From DASSUW01 sp963789005 (GTDB taxonomy: Bacteria > Actinomycetota > Thermoleophilia > Solirubrobacterales > Solirubrobacteraceae), in NCBI GenBank assembly GCA_963789005.1, contig CAWBIZ010000002.1, positions 62,001 to 126,000 of the forward strand: a stretch of DNA of 64,000 bases, in the 5' to 3' direction. Below the pieces are notes generated by a model. That model did not search any database and had not been told where the DNA came from. It worked only from the letters and a program-made list of their open reading frames with translations. Both the position numbers and the translations under genes were made by a program. Shown piece by piece: positions 33,081 to 42,192 of this stretch; within the stretch, counting starts at the first letter, position 1, and every line of letters begins with the position of its first letter.

Positions 33081-34771
33081 CAGCCCAGCGCCGCCTCGAT
33101 GACCTCGCGCGCGACCGGTGCCGCCGCAGTGCCGCCGAAGCCCGCGCCGACGAGCATGACAGCGACCGCCACGCGCGGGCGCTCCGCCGGCGCGAAGGCG
33201 ACGAACCAGGCGTCGGCGTCGCGCGGGTCGGACGAGTTCGGCCGCAGCTCGGCGGTACCGGTCTTGCCGGCCACCGTGACGCCCGGCACCGCGGCGGAGG
33301 TCCCCGTGCCCGAGCGCACCACGTCGATCATCATCGAGCGCACCTGGCGCGCGGCGCGGCGGGAGACGGCTCGCCGCCGGACGACCTTGTCGAGCCGCGC
33401 GATGCGCGGCACAGCCCGGCGCCCGTCGGCCGCGATCGTCGCCGCCACGCTCGCCATCGCCAGCGGCGTCGCGAGGTCCTTCTCCTGCCCGATCGCCGCG
33501 GAGCCGACCGCGAGGTCGTCGTCGAGCGCGCGCGCCGGCGAGACGGTGCTGCGCTTGGCGGCGGGGATCCGGGGCGTCTCGCCGAAGCCGAACGCCCGCG
33601 CCGCGGCCACGAGCCGGCGGGCGCCGAGCTCGGCGCCCAGCGGCGCGAACACCGAGTTGCAGGACTCGGCGAACGACTGCTGCAGCGTGCCTCCGCAGGC
33701 CTCGCCGCCGGCGTTGCGCAGCGTCACGCCGGAGAGGGTCGCGGCCGTCTGCACGGGGTAGCTCGTCGTCGGCTCGACGATCCCACGGTCGAGCGCCGCG
33801 GCGGTCGTGATGACCTTGAACGTCGAGCCGGGCGGCTGCGGCGCCGAGACCGCGAGGCCGGCGAGCGCGAGCACGGCGCCGTCGCGCGGGCGGAGCACGG
33901 CCACGCCCCCGACCTTGCCGCCGAGCGCGGACTGCGCGGCGCTCGACAGGCCGGGGTCGAAGAACGTGCGCACCGGCTTCCCGCGCACCGACTTGGTGCG
34001 GGCGATCTCGCGCTCGCCGAACATCAGCCGCGCGGTGGCGTGGCCGCCGAGGCGGTCGTCGTGCACGCGCTCCAGGCCCGTCGGCTGGTTGCCCGAGCGC
34101 CCGGCGATCGACGCTCCGACCGGCGTGGCGTCGAGCCGGCGGCCGTCCGCGGCGAGGATCGGTGCGCGCTGCGGCGCGCGGCCGGACTCGCGCACCACCG
34201 CCTCGTCGCGGCGCAGGCCCGGCATCCGGAGCGCGTAGTTCCAGTCCACGCCCGCCTCCTCTCCGCTGCCGGAGACCGGGAAGGCGAGCGTGCCGCGCAG
34301 GGTCTTGAACACGTCGGTGCGGATCGCGACCGGGACGGCGATCCGCCCGTTCCGCTCGGCGCGGAGGCGCCCGGCGGCGACGCGTCGCACCCCCGCCGCC
34401 CGGTGGGCGTTGCGGTACGCCGTGGCGAACCGGCGCTCAGGCACCGCCCGCCGCGCGGCGGGCGAGAGGGCGCGCCACATCGCGGCCTCGTCGCCACGCT
34501 CCCAGGCGGCGGCGAACCGCACGACCGCCTCACGGCGAGCGTCGCCGGCCTCCGTGCGCGCCCGCCACGCCAGCGCGGCCGCGACCGCGGCGGCGAGCAG
34601 CGCGAGCACGACCAGCCACCGCCCCCAGCGGCCCCAGGCGAACCCCGCCTCGCGGCGGCGATACCCGCGCCCGCGTCGTCGTCGCCGCCGCCGGCGGCGG
34701 GCGGGCTTGGTGTCGAGCAGCACCGACCCGGCACGGCGGGTCGGCGCGGAGCGGGAGCGGCGCCGGGCCAT
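33080..34771 (-). CDS. Penicillin-binding protein, class B-like transpeptidase with MecA-type N-terminal domain
   Basis: A 563-residue protein. An Arg-rich cytoplasmic tail (residues 1-45) precedes one membrane helix (WLVVLALLAAAVAAALAW). An NTF2-like MecA_N domain (residues about 75-185) and a PBP dimer region follow. The transpeptidase domain has SxxK in PGSTFKVITTAAAL, SxN in FAESCNSVF and KTG in VAGKTGTAEL. It cross-links peptidoglycan outside the membrane. The MecA_N domain is also found in actinobacterial PBPs unrelated to methicillin resistance. Confidence 0.9.
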   Translation of the reverse strand: MARRRSRSAPTRRAGSVLLDTKPARRRRRRRRRGRGYRRREAGFAWGRWGRWLVVLALLAAAVAAALAWRARTEAGDARREAVVRFAAAWERGDEAAMWRALSPAARRAVPERRFATAYRNAHRAAGVRRVAAGRLRAERNGRIAVPVAIRTDVFKTLRGTLAFPVSGSGEEAGVDWNYALRMPGLRRDEAVVRESGRAPQRAPILAADGRRLDATPVGASIAGRSGNQPTGLERVHDDRLGGHATARLMFGEREIARTKSVRGKPVRTFFDPGLSSAAQSALGGKVGGVAVLRPRDGAVLALAGLAVSAPQPPGSTFKVITTAAALDRGIVEPTTSYPVQTAATLSGVTLRNAGGEACGGTLQQSFAESCNSVFAPLGAELGARRLVAAARAFGFGETPRIPAAKRSTVSPARALDDDLAVGSAAIGQEKDLATPLAMASVAATIAADGRRAVPRIARLDKVVRRRAVSRRAARQVRSMMIDVVRSGTGTSAAVPGVTVAGKTGTAELRPNSSDPRDADAWFVAFAPAERPRVAVAVMLVGAGFGGTAAAPVAREVIEAALG

Positions 34772-34810
34772 CCCGTCTGTTGTACCGGTCGGGCAGGCGG
34801 TGCCCGCGGC

Positions 34811-36637
34811 TCAGCGAGCGCCGAGGCGCAGCTCGGCGCCGATCCGGCGCTGCACCGAGGCGACGGCCCGGAACGCGTCCTTCAAGGACGCCCGCGTCAG
34901 CGGCGTCAATGCCGCCGGGTCGACGAAGTCGTCCGGCGGCTCGCCGGCTCTGAGCTGCTCGATCTGGTGCGCCATCCGCAGCTCGCTGACCAGCTCGTGC
35001 GCCTGCTCGAGCTGCTGCGCGTCGCCCGCGTCCAGAGTCCCTGCCGCGGCCGCCGCGCGCAGCCGGGCGGGTGTGGAGGCGCTCGTGACCCCCGCCGCCA
35101 GCCCCGACCAGCGCGCGAGGTCGGCGATCGGGACGATGCCGCCGTGCTTGAGGTCCAGGCGGCCGCGGTGCTCGCCCGAGTCCTCGACGACCAGCCCTCG
35201 CAGGAAGCCGGTCGGCGGCCGGTAGGCGAGCGCGAGCCGGGCGAGCAGGCGCAGCAGCTCCGGATGGCTGCGGGCGTCGCGGAACGCGTCCGGCACCGGC
35301 GGGCCCGAGCGGATCCCCCACACCGGCCGCCCGTCGACGACGAGCGAGACGAGCATCACCGCCTTCTCCTGCGTGGGCTCCTCGAGCCAGCTGCGCACCG
35401 TCGCCTGCCATCCCGCGTGCGAGCGGGAGAACAGGGGCTTCGAGGCCACGGCGCCCTTCGGGTCGGGCGGGAACCCGCACGCCGCCAGCCCGTCGAGCAC
35501 CTGCTGGGCGATGCCCCGCAGCCGACCCGCGAGCCCCGGGTCGTCGTCGCCCCCGTACCACACCAGCGCGCTGTCGACGTCCGACGAGGGCACGGCCTCG
35601 CGGCGCGCGAAGCTGCCCAAGGCGATCCAGGCGAACGGCACGCCGGGGTCGCCCGCGTCGGACACCGCGAGCTCGAGCAGCCGCCGCGTGAGGGCGTCGA
35701 CGACCACCGACTCGATCGCCGACACGTCGGTCGCCGCCGCGCGGGCGTCGTGCAGCGCGACCAGCGTCGCGGGCAGGCGCGCCGCCGCCGCGGCCAGCTC
35801 GTCCACGGACCGAGCGCGCGCGATCGCGGTGCGCAGCGAGAACGAGCTGCGGGTGGCCACCGCCACCAGGTCCGAGTCCTCGACCACGCCCAGCACCTCG
35901 CCGGTGGCCGAGACGACCGGGAAGTGGCGAATCCCGCGATCGAGCATGTCGAGCAGGACCTCGCTTCCGGTCCGGTCGGCGGCCACCGTGTATGCCGGCG
36001 CGGTCATGGCCGCCGACACCGGGGCGTCGGCATCCACGCCGCCGGCCACCACCCGCGTGCGCAGGTCGCGGTCGGTCATGATCCCCAGCGTCCCGTCGCC
36101 CGCATCGACGACGACCGACGTGGCGCCGGCGGCGGTCATGCGCTCGGCCGCCTCCCGGATCGTCTCCTCGGGTGAGCACACGATCAGCGGCGCGCGCATC
36201 AGCTCGGACACCGGCAGGGCGGAGGGGTCGGGAGCGAGCCGCTCCTGCTCGGCGGCCTCGAGCAGCGAGCGGGTGACGTACCGCAGCCCGGCCGGCCGCG
36301 CCAGCAGCGGGCGCGCCACCGACTCCTGGATCCGGTAGCAGACCGTGTCCTCGGCGGCCACGGCGGCAAAGCCGGTGGGCAGGCCGGAGAGCATCGACGC
36401 GTGGCCGAACAGCTCGCCCGGCCCGATCAGGTCGAGCACACGGCCGTCGTGGCGGATCTCGACTCCGCCGGTGCGCACCACCCAGACGTGCTCGACCGGC
36501 CCTGCTCCCTGCTGGAAGATCTCGGTGCCCGAGCGGTGGAACTCGACCTCGGCGGCGTCGGCCACCCGCGCCACGTCGGCCGGGTCCAGCGCGTCGAAGG
36601 GCGGGTGGGGAGCGAGGAAGTCGGCGACGTCGTGCAT
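34811..36637 (-). CDS. cNMP-binding / CBS pair / DUF294 nucleotidyltransferase-like signalling protein
   Basis: A 608-residue protein. A cyclic-nucleotide-binding domain (residues 10-120, GPGELFGHASMLSGLPTGF) leads into two CBS domains (143-265, LGIMTDRDLRTRVV and VLGVVEDSDLVAVAT). A DUF294 nucleotidyltransferase-like domain (ALGSFARREAVPSSDVDSAL, with the GSxxRxE and D-x-D pattern) and its C-terminal helical partner complete it. The architecture suggests adenylyl/uridylyl transfer controlled by cAMP and adenosine ligands. Its promoter faces the C1-island permease promoter and shares the CTGATATATC palindrome, so it may belong to that regulon. Confidence 0.85.
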   Translation of the reverse strand: MHDVADFLAPHPPFDALDPADVARVADAAEVEFHRSGTEIFQQGAGPVEHVWVVRTGGVEIRHDGRVLDLIGPGELFGHASMLSGLPTGFAAVAAEDTVCYRIQESVARPLLARPAGLRYVTRSLLEAAEQERLAPDPSALPVSELMRAPLIVCSPEETIREAAERMTAAGATSVVVDAGDGTLGIMTDRDLRTRVVAGGVDADAPVSAAMTAPAYTVAADRTGSEVLLDMLDRGIRHFPVVSATGEVLGVVEDSDLVAVATRSSFSLRTAIARARSVDELAAAAARLPATLVALHDARAAATDVSAIESVVVDALTRRLLELAVSDAGDPGVPFAWIALGSFARREAVPSSDVDSALVWYGGDDDPGLAGRLRGIAQQVLDGLAACGFPPDPKGAVASKPLFSRSHAGWQATVRSWLEEPTQEKAVMLVSLVVDGRPVWGIRSGPPVPDAFRDARSHPELLRLLARLALAYRPPTGFLRGLVVEDSGEHRGRLDLKHGGIVPIADLARWSGLAAGVTSASTPARLRAAAAAGTLDAGDAQQLEQAHELVSELRMAHQIEQLRAGEPPDDFVDPAALTPLTRASLKDAFRAVASVQRRIGAELRLGAR

Positions 36638-36648
36638 GCGCCCGCGGT

Positions 36649-36660
36649 GAGATATATCAG
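36649..36660. promoter_or_regulatory. TATA-centred palindrome, site 1
   Basis: GAGATATATCAG on the plus strand; read on the minus strand it is CTGATATATCTCA, 13 nt identical to site 6 at 60657. It sits 2 nt upstream of the -35 box of the permease promoter and at the probable -10 of the divergent cNMP/CBS gene. Confidence 0.65.
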
Positions 36661-36662
36661 CC

Positions 36663-36691
36663 TTGACACCGGCCGGTGCCGCGAAGATACT
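36663..36691 (+). promoter_or_regulatory. Sigma-70-type promoter for the permease-choline operon
   Basis: A perfect TTGACA (36663-36668), a 17-nt spacer and GATACT (36686-36691). Transcription should start near 36698, leaving a leader of about 54 nt with GAGGAACGGGG before the ATG. The palindrome centre lies near -43. Confidence 0.65.
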
Positions 36692-36751
36692 CGCTTCACT
36701 TGGCCCGGTTGTGGAGGGTGGCCGGGAGGTTGCGAGGAACGGGGATCACGC

Positions 36752-38311
36752 ATGACGACGGTTGACTCGCGCTCGACGGACGACGCCGAGCTCAACGAGT
36801 TCGGCTACAAGCAGGAGCTCGACCGCTCGCTGGGAAGCTTCGCCACGTTCGCGGCGGGGATCAGCTACATCTCGATCCTCACCGGCACGTTCCAGCTGTT
36901 CTACTTCGGCTTCGCGTTCGGCGGGCCGGCCTACTGGTGGTCGTGGCCGCTGGTCTTCGTCGGCCAGCTGATGGTCGCGCTGTGCTTCTGCGAGCTCGCC
37001 TCGCGCTACCCGGTCGCCGGCTCGATCTACAACTGGTCCAAGCGGCTCGGCAGCCAGCACGTCGCCTGGCTCGCCGGCTGGATGATGCTGACGGCGTCGA
37101 TCGTCACCGTCGCCGCGGTCGCGCTGGCGTACCAGATCACGCTGCCGCAGATCGACGCGTTCTTCCAGTTCTACGGCGACGGCACAGGCAAGTACGACTA
37201 CGCCGCCAACGCGGTGATCCTCGGCACCGTGCTGATCATCTTCACCACGGTCATCAACGCGATCGGCGTCAAGCTGATGTCGCGGATCAACAGCACCGGG
37301 GTGGCCATCGAGCTCGTCGCCGCCGTGCTGCTGGTGATCGCGCTGCTCGTCAACGTCACGCGCGGCCCCGGCATCGTGACCGAGACCCAGGGCCTCGGCG
37401 CCGACTGGGAGCTCGGCTACCTCGGCGCGTTCCTCGCCGCCTCGCTCGCGTCCGCCTACGTGATGTACGGCTTCGACACCGCCAGCTCACTCGGCGAGGA
37501 GTCGCTCAACCCGCGCAAGAACGCGCCGCGGGCGATCCTGCGCGCGCTGCTCGCGTCGTTCGTCCTCGGCGGCCTGATCCTGCTCTTCGCGATCATGGCG
37601 GTGACCGACATCAACAACCCCGAGATCGGCGTCGGCGGCCTCCAGTTCATCATCCTCGACGTCCTCGGCGGCACGATCGGCGACATCTTCCTGTGGTGCG
37701 TCGTGATCGCCATCACGGTCTGCTGCCTCGCCGTCCACACCGCCACGATCCGGATGATCTTCGCGATGGCGCGCGACAACAACCTGCCGGCCGGCACGCA
37801 CCTTGCGCGCGTGCATCCGAAGACGCGCACGCCGATCATCCCGTCGATCCTCGTCGGCGTGCTCGCGATCGTGATCCTGGTGGTGAACATCCGCCAGCCG
37901 CAGATCTTCGTGGTGATCACGTCGATCGGGATCATCATGATCTACATCGCCTACCTGCTCGTCACCGGGCCGATGCTGCTCGCCCGGCTGCGTGGGCAGT
38001 GGCGGTCCGAGGACGCCGGGCCCGGCTACTTCTCGCTCGGGAAGTGGGGCCTGCCGGTGAACGTCCTGGCCGTCTTCTGGGGCCTGTTCATGGCGATCAA
38101 CCTGATCTGGCCGCGCGCGTCGATCTACAACGCGACCGAGCCGTTCCACTGGTACCTGAAGTGGGGCGCGGTCCTGTTCGTCGGCGTCGTGATGCTCGGC
38201 GGCTTCGCGTACTACTGGTTCGTGCAGCGCCACAAGACCGGGACGCTCGCCGAGCACCTTCCGGGCGAGGTCGAGCCCACGCCGCCCGTCATGGCGGGCG
38301 GGTCCGAGTAA
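36752..38311 (+). CDS. APC-superfamily permease, amino acid/choline transporter type
   Basis: A 519-residue protein with about 12 membrane helices. The N-terminus (LDRSLGSFATFAAGISYISI) and the helix-2/3 text (ELASRYPVAGSIYNWSKRLG) are typical of the amino acid/choline transporter (ACT) branch of APC permeases, as is YGFDTASSLGEESLNPRKNA. It is first in an operon with the choline-dehydrogenase-like and aldehyde dehydrogenase genes, so choline or a betaine is the likely substrate (inference). It has its own regulated sigma-70-type promoter. Confidence 0.85.
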   Translation: MTTVDSRSTDDAELNEFGYKQELDRSLGSFATFAAGISYISILTGTFQLFYFGFAFGGPAYWWSWPLVFVGQLMVALCFCELASRYPVAGSIYNWSKRLGSQHVAWLAGWMMLTASIVTVAAVALAYQITLPQIDAFFQFYGDGTGKYDYAANAVILGTVLIIFTTVINAIGVKLMSRINSTGVAIELVAAVLLVIALLVNVTRGPGIVTETQGLGADWELGYLGAFLAASLASAYVMYGFDTASSLGEESLNPRKNAPRAILRALLASFVLGGLILLFAIMAVTDINNPEIGVGGLQFIILDVLGGTIGDIFLWCVVIAITVCCLAVHTATIRMIFAMARDNNLPAGTHLARVHPKTRTPIIPSILVGVLAIVILVVNIRQPQIFVVITSIGIIMIYIAYLLVTGPMLLARLRGQWRSEDAGPGYFSLGKWGLPVNVLAVFWGLFMAINLIWPRASIYNATEPFHWYLKWGAVLFVGVVMLGGFAYYWFVQRHKTGTLAEHLPGEVEPTPPVMAGGSE

Positions 38312-38327
38312 CCGAAGGGAGAGACCG

Positions 38328-39911
38328 ATGGAGGAGTTCGACTACGTCGTCGCCGGAGGCGGGACGGCGGGCGCCGTCGTGGCCGCCCGGCTCTCCGAGG
38401 ACCCGAACGTCACGGTCTGCCTGCTCGAAGCGGGGCCGTCGGACGTCGACGACCCGGCGATCCTGCGGCTCGAGGACTGGATGTTCCTGCTCGACTCCGG
38501 CTACGACTGGGACTATCCGGTCGAGCCGCAGGAGAAGGGCAACAGCTTCCTCCGCCACGCACGCGCGCGCGTGCTCGGCGGCTGCTCCTCGCACAACTCG
38601 TGCATCGCGTTCTGGACGCCGCGCGAGGACCTCGACGAGTGGGCGGCGATGGGGTGCGACGGCTGGGCCGCCGACGACACGTGGCCGCTGATCCAGCGGC
38701 TGGAGACCAACGACGGGCCGGGCGACCACCACGGCCGCTCCGGCCCCGTGAACCTGATGACGATCCCGCCCGACGACCCGTGCGGGGTCGCGGTGCTCGA
38801 GGCCGCCGCGCAGGCCGGCCTGCCGACCGTGCGCTTCAACGAGGGGGAGACGGTCACCAACGGCGCCGGCTGGTTCCAGGTCAACCGGTCCAAGGACGGC
38901 AATCGGATGTCGTCCTCGCACGCCTACCTGCACCCGATCATGGCGTCGCGCTCGAACCTCAAGGTCCGCACCGGCTGCTGGGTCAAGCGCATCGTCATCG
39001 ACGAGGACAAGCGCGCCCGCGGCGTCGAGTACATGAACCCGGACCTGTTCACCTACTCGACGGTCGGCGCCCGCCGCGAGGTGATCGTCTCCTGCGGGTC
39101 GATCGACACGCCGAAGGTCCTGATGCTGTCCGGCATCGGCCCGGGCGAGCACCTGCGCGAGTTCGGCGTCGACGTGCTCGTCGACAGCCCCGGCGTCGGC
39201 TCGAACCTCGACGACCACGTCGAGGGCATCGTCATGTGGGAGGCCGCGCAGCCGATGGTCAAGCGGTCCACCCAGTGGTGGGAGATCGGCCTCTTCACGA
39301 TGACCGAGGAAGGGCTCGACCGGCCCGACCTGATGATGCACTACGGCTCGGTGCCCTTCGACATGAACACCGTCCGCTGGGGCTACCCGTCGGCGGAGAG
39401 CGCGTTCTGCCTGACGCCGAACGTGTGCCGCGGCCGCTCGCGCGGCACCGTCCGCCTGCGCTCGCCCGACTTCCGGGACCGCATGCGCGTCGACCCGCGC
39501 TACTTCACCGACCCGGACGGCAACGACGAGCGCGTGATGCTGCACGGCATCAAGCTCGCACGCGAGATCGGCAAGCAGGCGGCGCTCGAGGGCTGGGCCA
39601 AGCGCGAGCTGGCCCCCGGCCCGGACGCGACGACCGACGACGAGCTGATCGACTACATCCACAAGACCCACAACACCGTCTACCACCCGTCCTGCACGGC
39701 GCGGATGGGCGCGGCGGACGACCCCGAGGCGGTGGTCGACCCCCAGTTGCGGGTGAAGGGCGTGAAGGCGCTGCGGATCGCCGACGGGTCGGTGATGCCG
39801 TTCCTGCCGGCGATCAACCCCTGCATCACGACGATGATGATCGGCGAGAAGTGCGCCGACCTGATCCGCTCCGGCACGGCCGTCGGCGCCGAGGCGGTGC
39901 ACGCGGCGTGA
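38328..39911 (+). CDS. GMC oxidoreductase, choline-dehydrogenase-like
   Basis: A 527-residue flavoprotein. The FAD loop is DYVVAGGGTAGAVVAARLSE, GMC signature 1 is RARVLGGCSSHNSCIAFWTP, signature 2 is GSIDTPKVLMLSGIGP, and the catalytic histidine lies in VYHPSCTARMGA near the C-terminus. The family oxidises alcohols with FAD. Its place between a choline-type permease and a betaine-aldehyde-type dehydrogenase makes choline (to betaine aldehyde) the likely substrate. GAGAG lies upstream of the ATG, and the next gene overlaps its stop. Confidence 0.85.
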   Translation: MEEFDYVVAGGGTAGAVVAARLSEDPNVTVCLLEAGPSDVDDPAILRLEDWMFLLDSGYDWDYPVEPQEKGNSFLRHARARVLGGCSSHNSCIAFWTPREDLDEWAAMGCDGWAADDTWPLIQRLETNDGPGDHHGRSGPVNLMTIPPDDPCGVAVLEAAAQAGLPTVRFNEGETVTNGAGWFQVNRSKDGNRMSSSHAYLHPIMASRSNLKVRTGCWVKRIVIDEDKRARGVEYMNPDLFTYSTVGARREVIVSCGSIDTPKVLMLSGIGPGEHLREFGVDVLVDSPGVGSNLDDHVEGIVMWEAAQPMVKRSTQWWEIGLFTMTEEGLDRPDLMMHYGSVPFDMNTVRWGYPSAESAFCLTPNVCRGRSRGTVRLRSPDFRDRMRVDPRYFTDPDGNDERVMLHGIKLAREIGKQAALEGWAKRELAPGPDATTDDELIDYIHKTHNTVYHPSCTARMGAADDPEAVVDPQLRVKGVKALRIADGSVMPFLPAINPCITTMMIGEKCADLIRSGTAVGAEAVHAA

Positions 39912-41365
39912 CCTCGACCCAGTCCCGCACCCTCTCGATGCTCGTCGACGGCGAGTGGGCCCCGGCCGCGTCGGGCGCCACGGCCGAGACCGTGAGCCCG
40001 GCGACCGGCGAGGTCATCGGCGCCGTCCCCCAGGGCGACCGCTCGGACGCGCAGCGGGCGATCGCCGCCGCCAACCGCGCGTTCGAGGGCTGGTCGCGGA
40101 TGACCGCGTTCGAGCGGGCGGCCAAGATGCACGCCGTCGGCGACGTGATCGAGCGCCGCCGCGACGATCTCGCGCGCACGCTCACGCTCGACCAGGGCAA
40201 GCCGCTCGCCTCCGAGGCCTACGACGAGGTCGACGAGCTGGTCGAGTACTGGCGGATGGCGGCCGAGGACGCCAAGCGGCTCGGCGGCGAGCTGCCGAAC
40301 TCGTTCTCGCCCAACAAGCGCGTGCTGCTCGTGCGCCGGGCGCGCGGCGTGGTCGGGGTGATCACGCCCTGGAACTGGCCGTACACGATGCCCGCCGAGC
40401 TGCTCGCCCCCGCGCTGGCGTGCGGCAACACCGTCGTCTGGACGCCGGCGCCCACCACGTCGGTGTGCGCGGTCGCGCTCGCCGAGTGCATGGCCGAGGC
40501 CGACCTCCCGCCCGGCGTGGTCAACCTCGTCACCGGCCCCGGCGCGGAGGTGGGGGACGAGATCGCCCGCAACCCGGGCACGCGCGCGGTCGCGTTCATC
40601 GGCTCCACGCCCACCGGCCGGATGGTCGCCTCGGCGGCCGCGGGCAAGGCCGTGGTGATCGAGATGGGCGGCAACGGCCCCGTGGTGGTGATGGACGACG
40701 CCGACATCGACAAGGCCGTCGAGGCGACCGTCGCCGCCTGCTTCCTGTGCGCCGGCCAGAGCTGCACGGCCGGAGAGCGGCTGCTCGTGCACCGCGCGGT
40801 GCGCGACGACTTCGTCGACCGCCTCGCACGGCGCGTCACGCAGGAGATCCTGCTCGGCGACCCCTTCGCCGCAGGCACGACGATGGGCCCGGTCAACAAC
40901 GAGGGCGTGGCGGGGAAGATGGACGAGCACGTCGGCGACGCCGTGGATCGGGGCGCCGAGGTGCTGGCGGGCGGCTCGCGGGCCGACGGCTTCCCGACCG
41001 ACCTCTACTGGAGCGCGACCGTGCTCAGCGACGTGCCGGCCGACTCGCGCGTCGCCACCGAGGAGACGTTCGGGCCGATCGCGCCGGTGGTGTCGATCGG
41101 CTCGCTCGACGAGGCGATCGAGCTCACCAACGCCTCGCCGTACGGGCTGCTGGCCGCGATCTTCACCCGCGACCTCGCCGCCGGGCTGCGCTTCGCCGAC
41201 GAGGTGCGGGCCGGCTGGGTGAACATCAACGAGTCCTCCAACTACTGGGAGGCCCACCTGCCGTTCGGGGGCCGCGCGGGCACGGACAGCGGGATCGGCC
41301 GCGTCGGCGGCACCCACGTCATGGACGCCTTCACCGAGCTGCAGACGGTGACGCTGACGCCTTGA
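39908..41365 (+). CDS. Aldehyde dehydrogenase, betaine-aldehyde-dehydrogenase-like
   Basis: A 485-residue NAD(P)-dependent ALDH starting with GTG that overlaps the GMC stop. It contains GVVGVITPWNWPYTMPAELL, the glutamate motif VIEMGGNGPVVVMDD, the catalytic cysteine region CAGQSCTAGERLLVH and EETFGPIAPVVSI. With the GMC enzyme upstream it would convert betaine aldehyde to glycine betaine. Other aldehydes from the same route are possible. The downstream reductase gene starts at TTG inside its stop codon. Confidence 0.85.
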   Translation: MTSTQSRTLSMLVDGEWAPAASGATAETVSPATGEVIGAVPQGDRSDAQRAIAAANRAFEGWSRMTAFERAAKMHAVGDVIERRRDDLARTLTLDQGKPLASEAYDEVDELVEYWRMAAEDAKRLGGELPNSFSPNKRVLLVRRARGVVGVITPWNWPYTMPAELLAPALACGNTVVWTPAPTTSVCAVALAECMAEADLPPGVVNLVTGPGAEVGDEIARNPGTRAVAFIGSTPTGRMVASAAAGKAVVIEMGGNGPVVVMDDADIDKAVEATVAACFLCAGQSCTAGERLLVHRAVRDDFVDRLARRVTQEILLGDPFAAGTTMGPVNNEGVAGKMDEHVGDAVDRGAEVLAGGSRADGFPTDLYWSATVLSDVPADSRVATEETFGPIAPVVSIGSLDEAIELTNASPYGLLAAIFTRDLAAGLRFADEVRAGWVNINESSNYWEAHLPFGGRAGTDSGIGRVGGTHVMDAFTELQTVTLTP

Positions 41366-42192
41366 CCGCGCTCCTCGGCTACCTCGAGCACCCGCGCTAC
41401 GAGGTCCTCCCGCTCGACGGGATCGAGGAGCGCGTGCTCGCCCACGTGCCGCGCGAGGTCAAGCTCACCGTCACCGCGTCGCCCGCCAAGGGGCTCGACG
41501 TCACGCTCGCGCTGAGCGAGCGCCTGGCCGCTGCCGGCTACGCCGTCGTGCCGCACGTGTCGGCGCGGATGGTGCGCGACGGCGCGCACGCCGCCGAGAT
41601 CGTCGACCGGCTGCGGACGGCCGGCGTCCGCGAGGTGTTCGTCCCGGCAGGCGACGCGACCGAGCCGGGGCAGTTCGCCGACGCCGCGTCGCTGCTGCGC
41701 GAGCTCGAGGGGTCGTTCGAGGAGATCGGCATCACCGGCTACCCGGAGAGCCACCACCTGATCGACGACGACGCCACGATCCGCGCGATGTTCCTCAAGG
41801 CCCAGACGGCGACCTACATCGTCAGCCAGCTGTGCTTCGACCCCGAGACGATCCGCATCTGGATCGCGCGCGTGCGCGGGCGCGGGACCGGCCTGCCGAT
41901 CTGGATCGGCATGCCGGGGATCGTCGACAACGCGAAGCTCCTCCGGATCTCCATGAGAATCGGGCTCGGCGAGTCGGCGCGCTTCCTGCGCGCCCACCGC
42001 GCCTGGCTGCGGCGCCTGGTCACGCGCACGTTCACGCCCGACGCGCTCGTGCGGGGTCTGACCCCGCTCTACGGCGACCCGGAGGCGGGGATGGGCGGCT
42101 TCCACTTCTACACGTTCAACGAGCTCGAGCGCACGGAGCGCTGGCGGCAGAAGGCGATTCAGGAGCTGTCGTCGCGGCTCTCGACGCCGTAG
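41362..42192 (+). CDS. Methylenetetrahydrofolate reductase-like protein (MetF fold)
   Basis: The TTG start overlaps the ALDH stop (TTGA). The 276-residue product has the TIM-barrel pattern of methylenetetrahydrofolate reductases: VKLTVTASPAKGLDVTLAL, VVPHVSARMV, GVREVFVPAGDATEPGQF, EEIGITGYPESHHLI, QLCFDPETIRIW and LPIWIGMPGIVD, ending in GGFHFYTFNELE. Here it would run towards methylene-THF, oxidising the methyl-THF made by the corrinoid methyltransferase. Its location at the end of the choline operon supports this. The 3' end overlaps the convergent lyase gene by 34 nt. Confidence 0.8.
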   Translation: MTALLGYLEHPRYEVLPLDGIEERVLAHVPREVKLTVTASPAKGLDVTLALSERLAAAGYAVVPHVSARMVRDGAHAAEIVDRLRTAGVREVFVPAGDATEPGQFADAASLLRELEGSFEEIGITGYPESHHLIDDDATIRAMFLKAQTATYIVSQLCFDPETIRIWIARVRGRGTGLPIWIGMPGIVDNAKLLRISMRIGLGESARFLRAHRAWLRRLVTRTFTPDALVRGLTPLYGDPEAGMGGFHFYTFNELERTERWRQKAIQELSSRLSTP

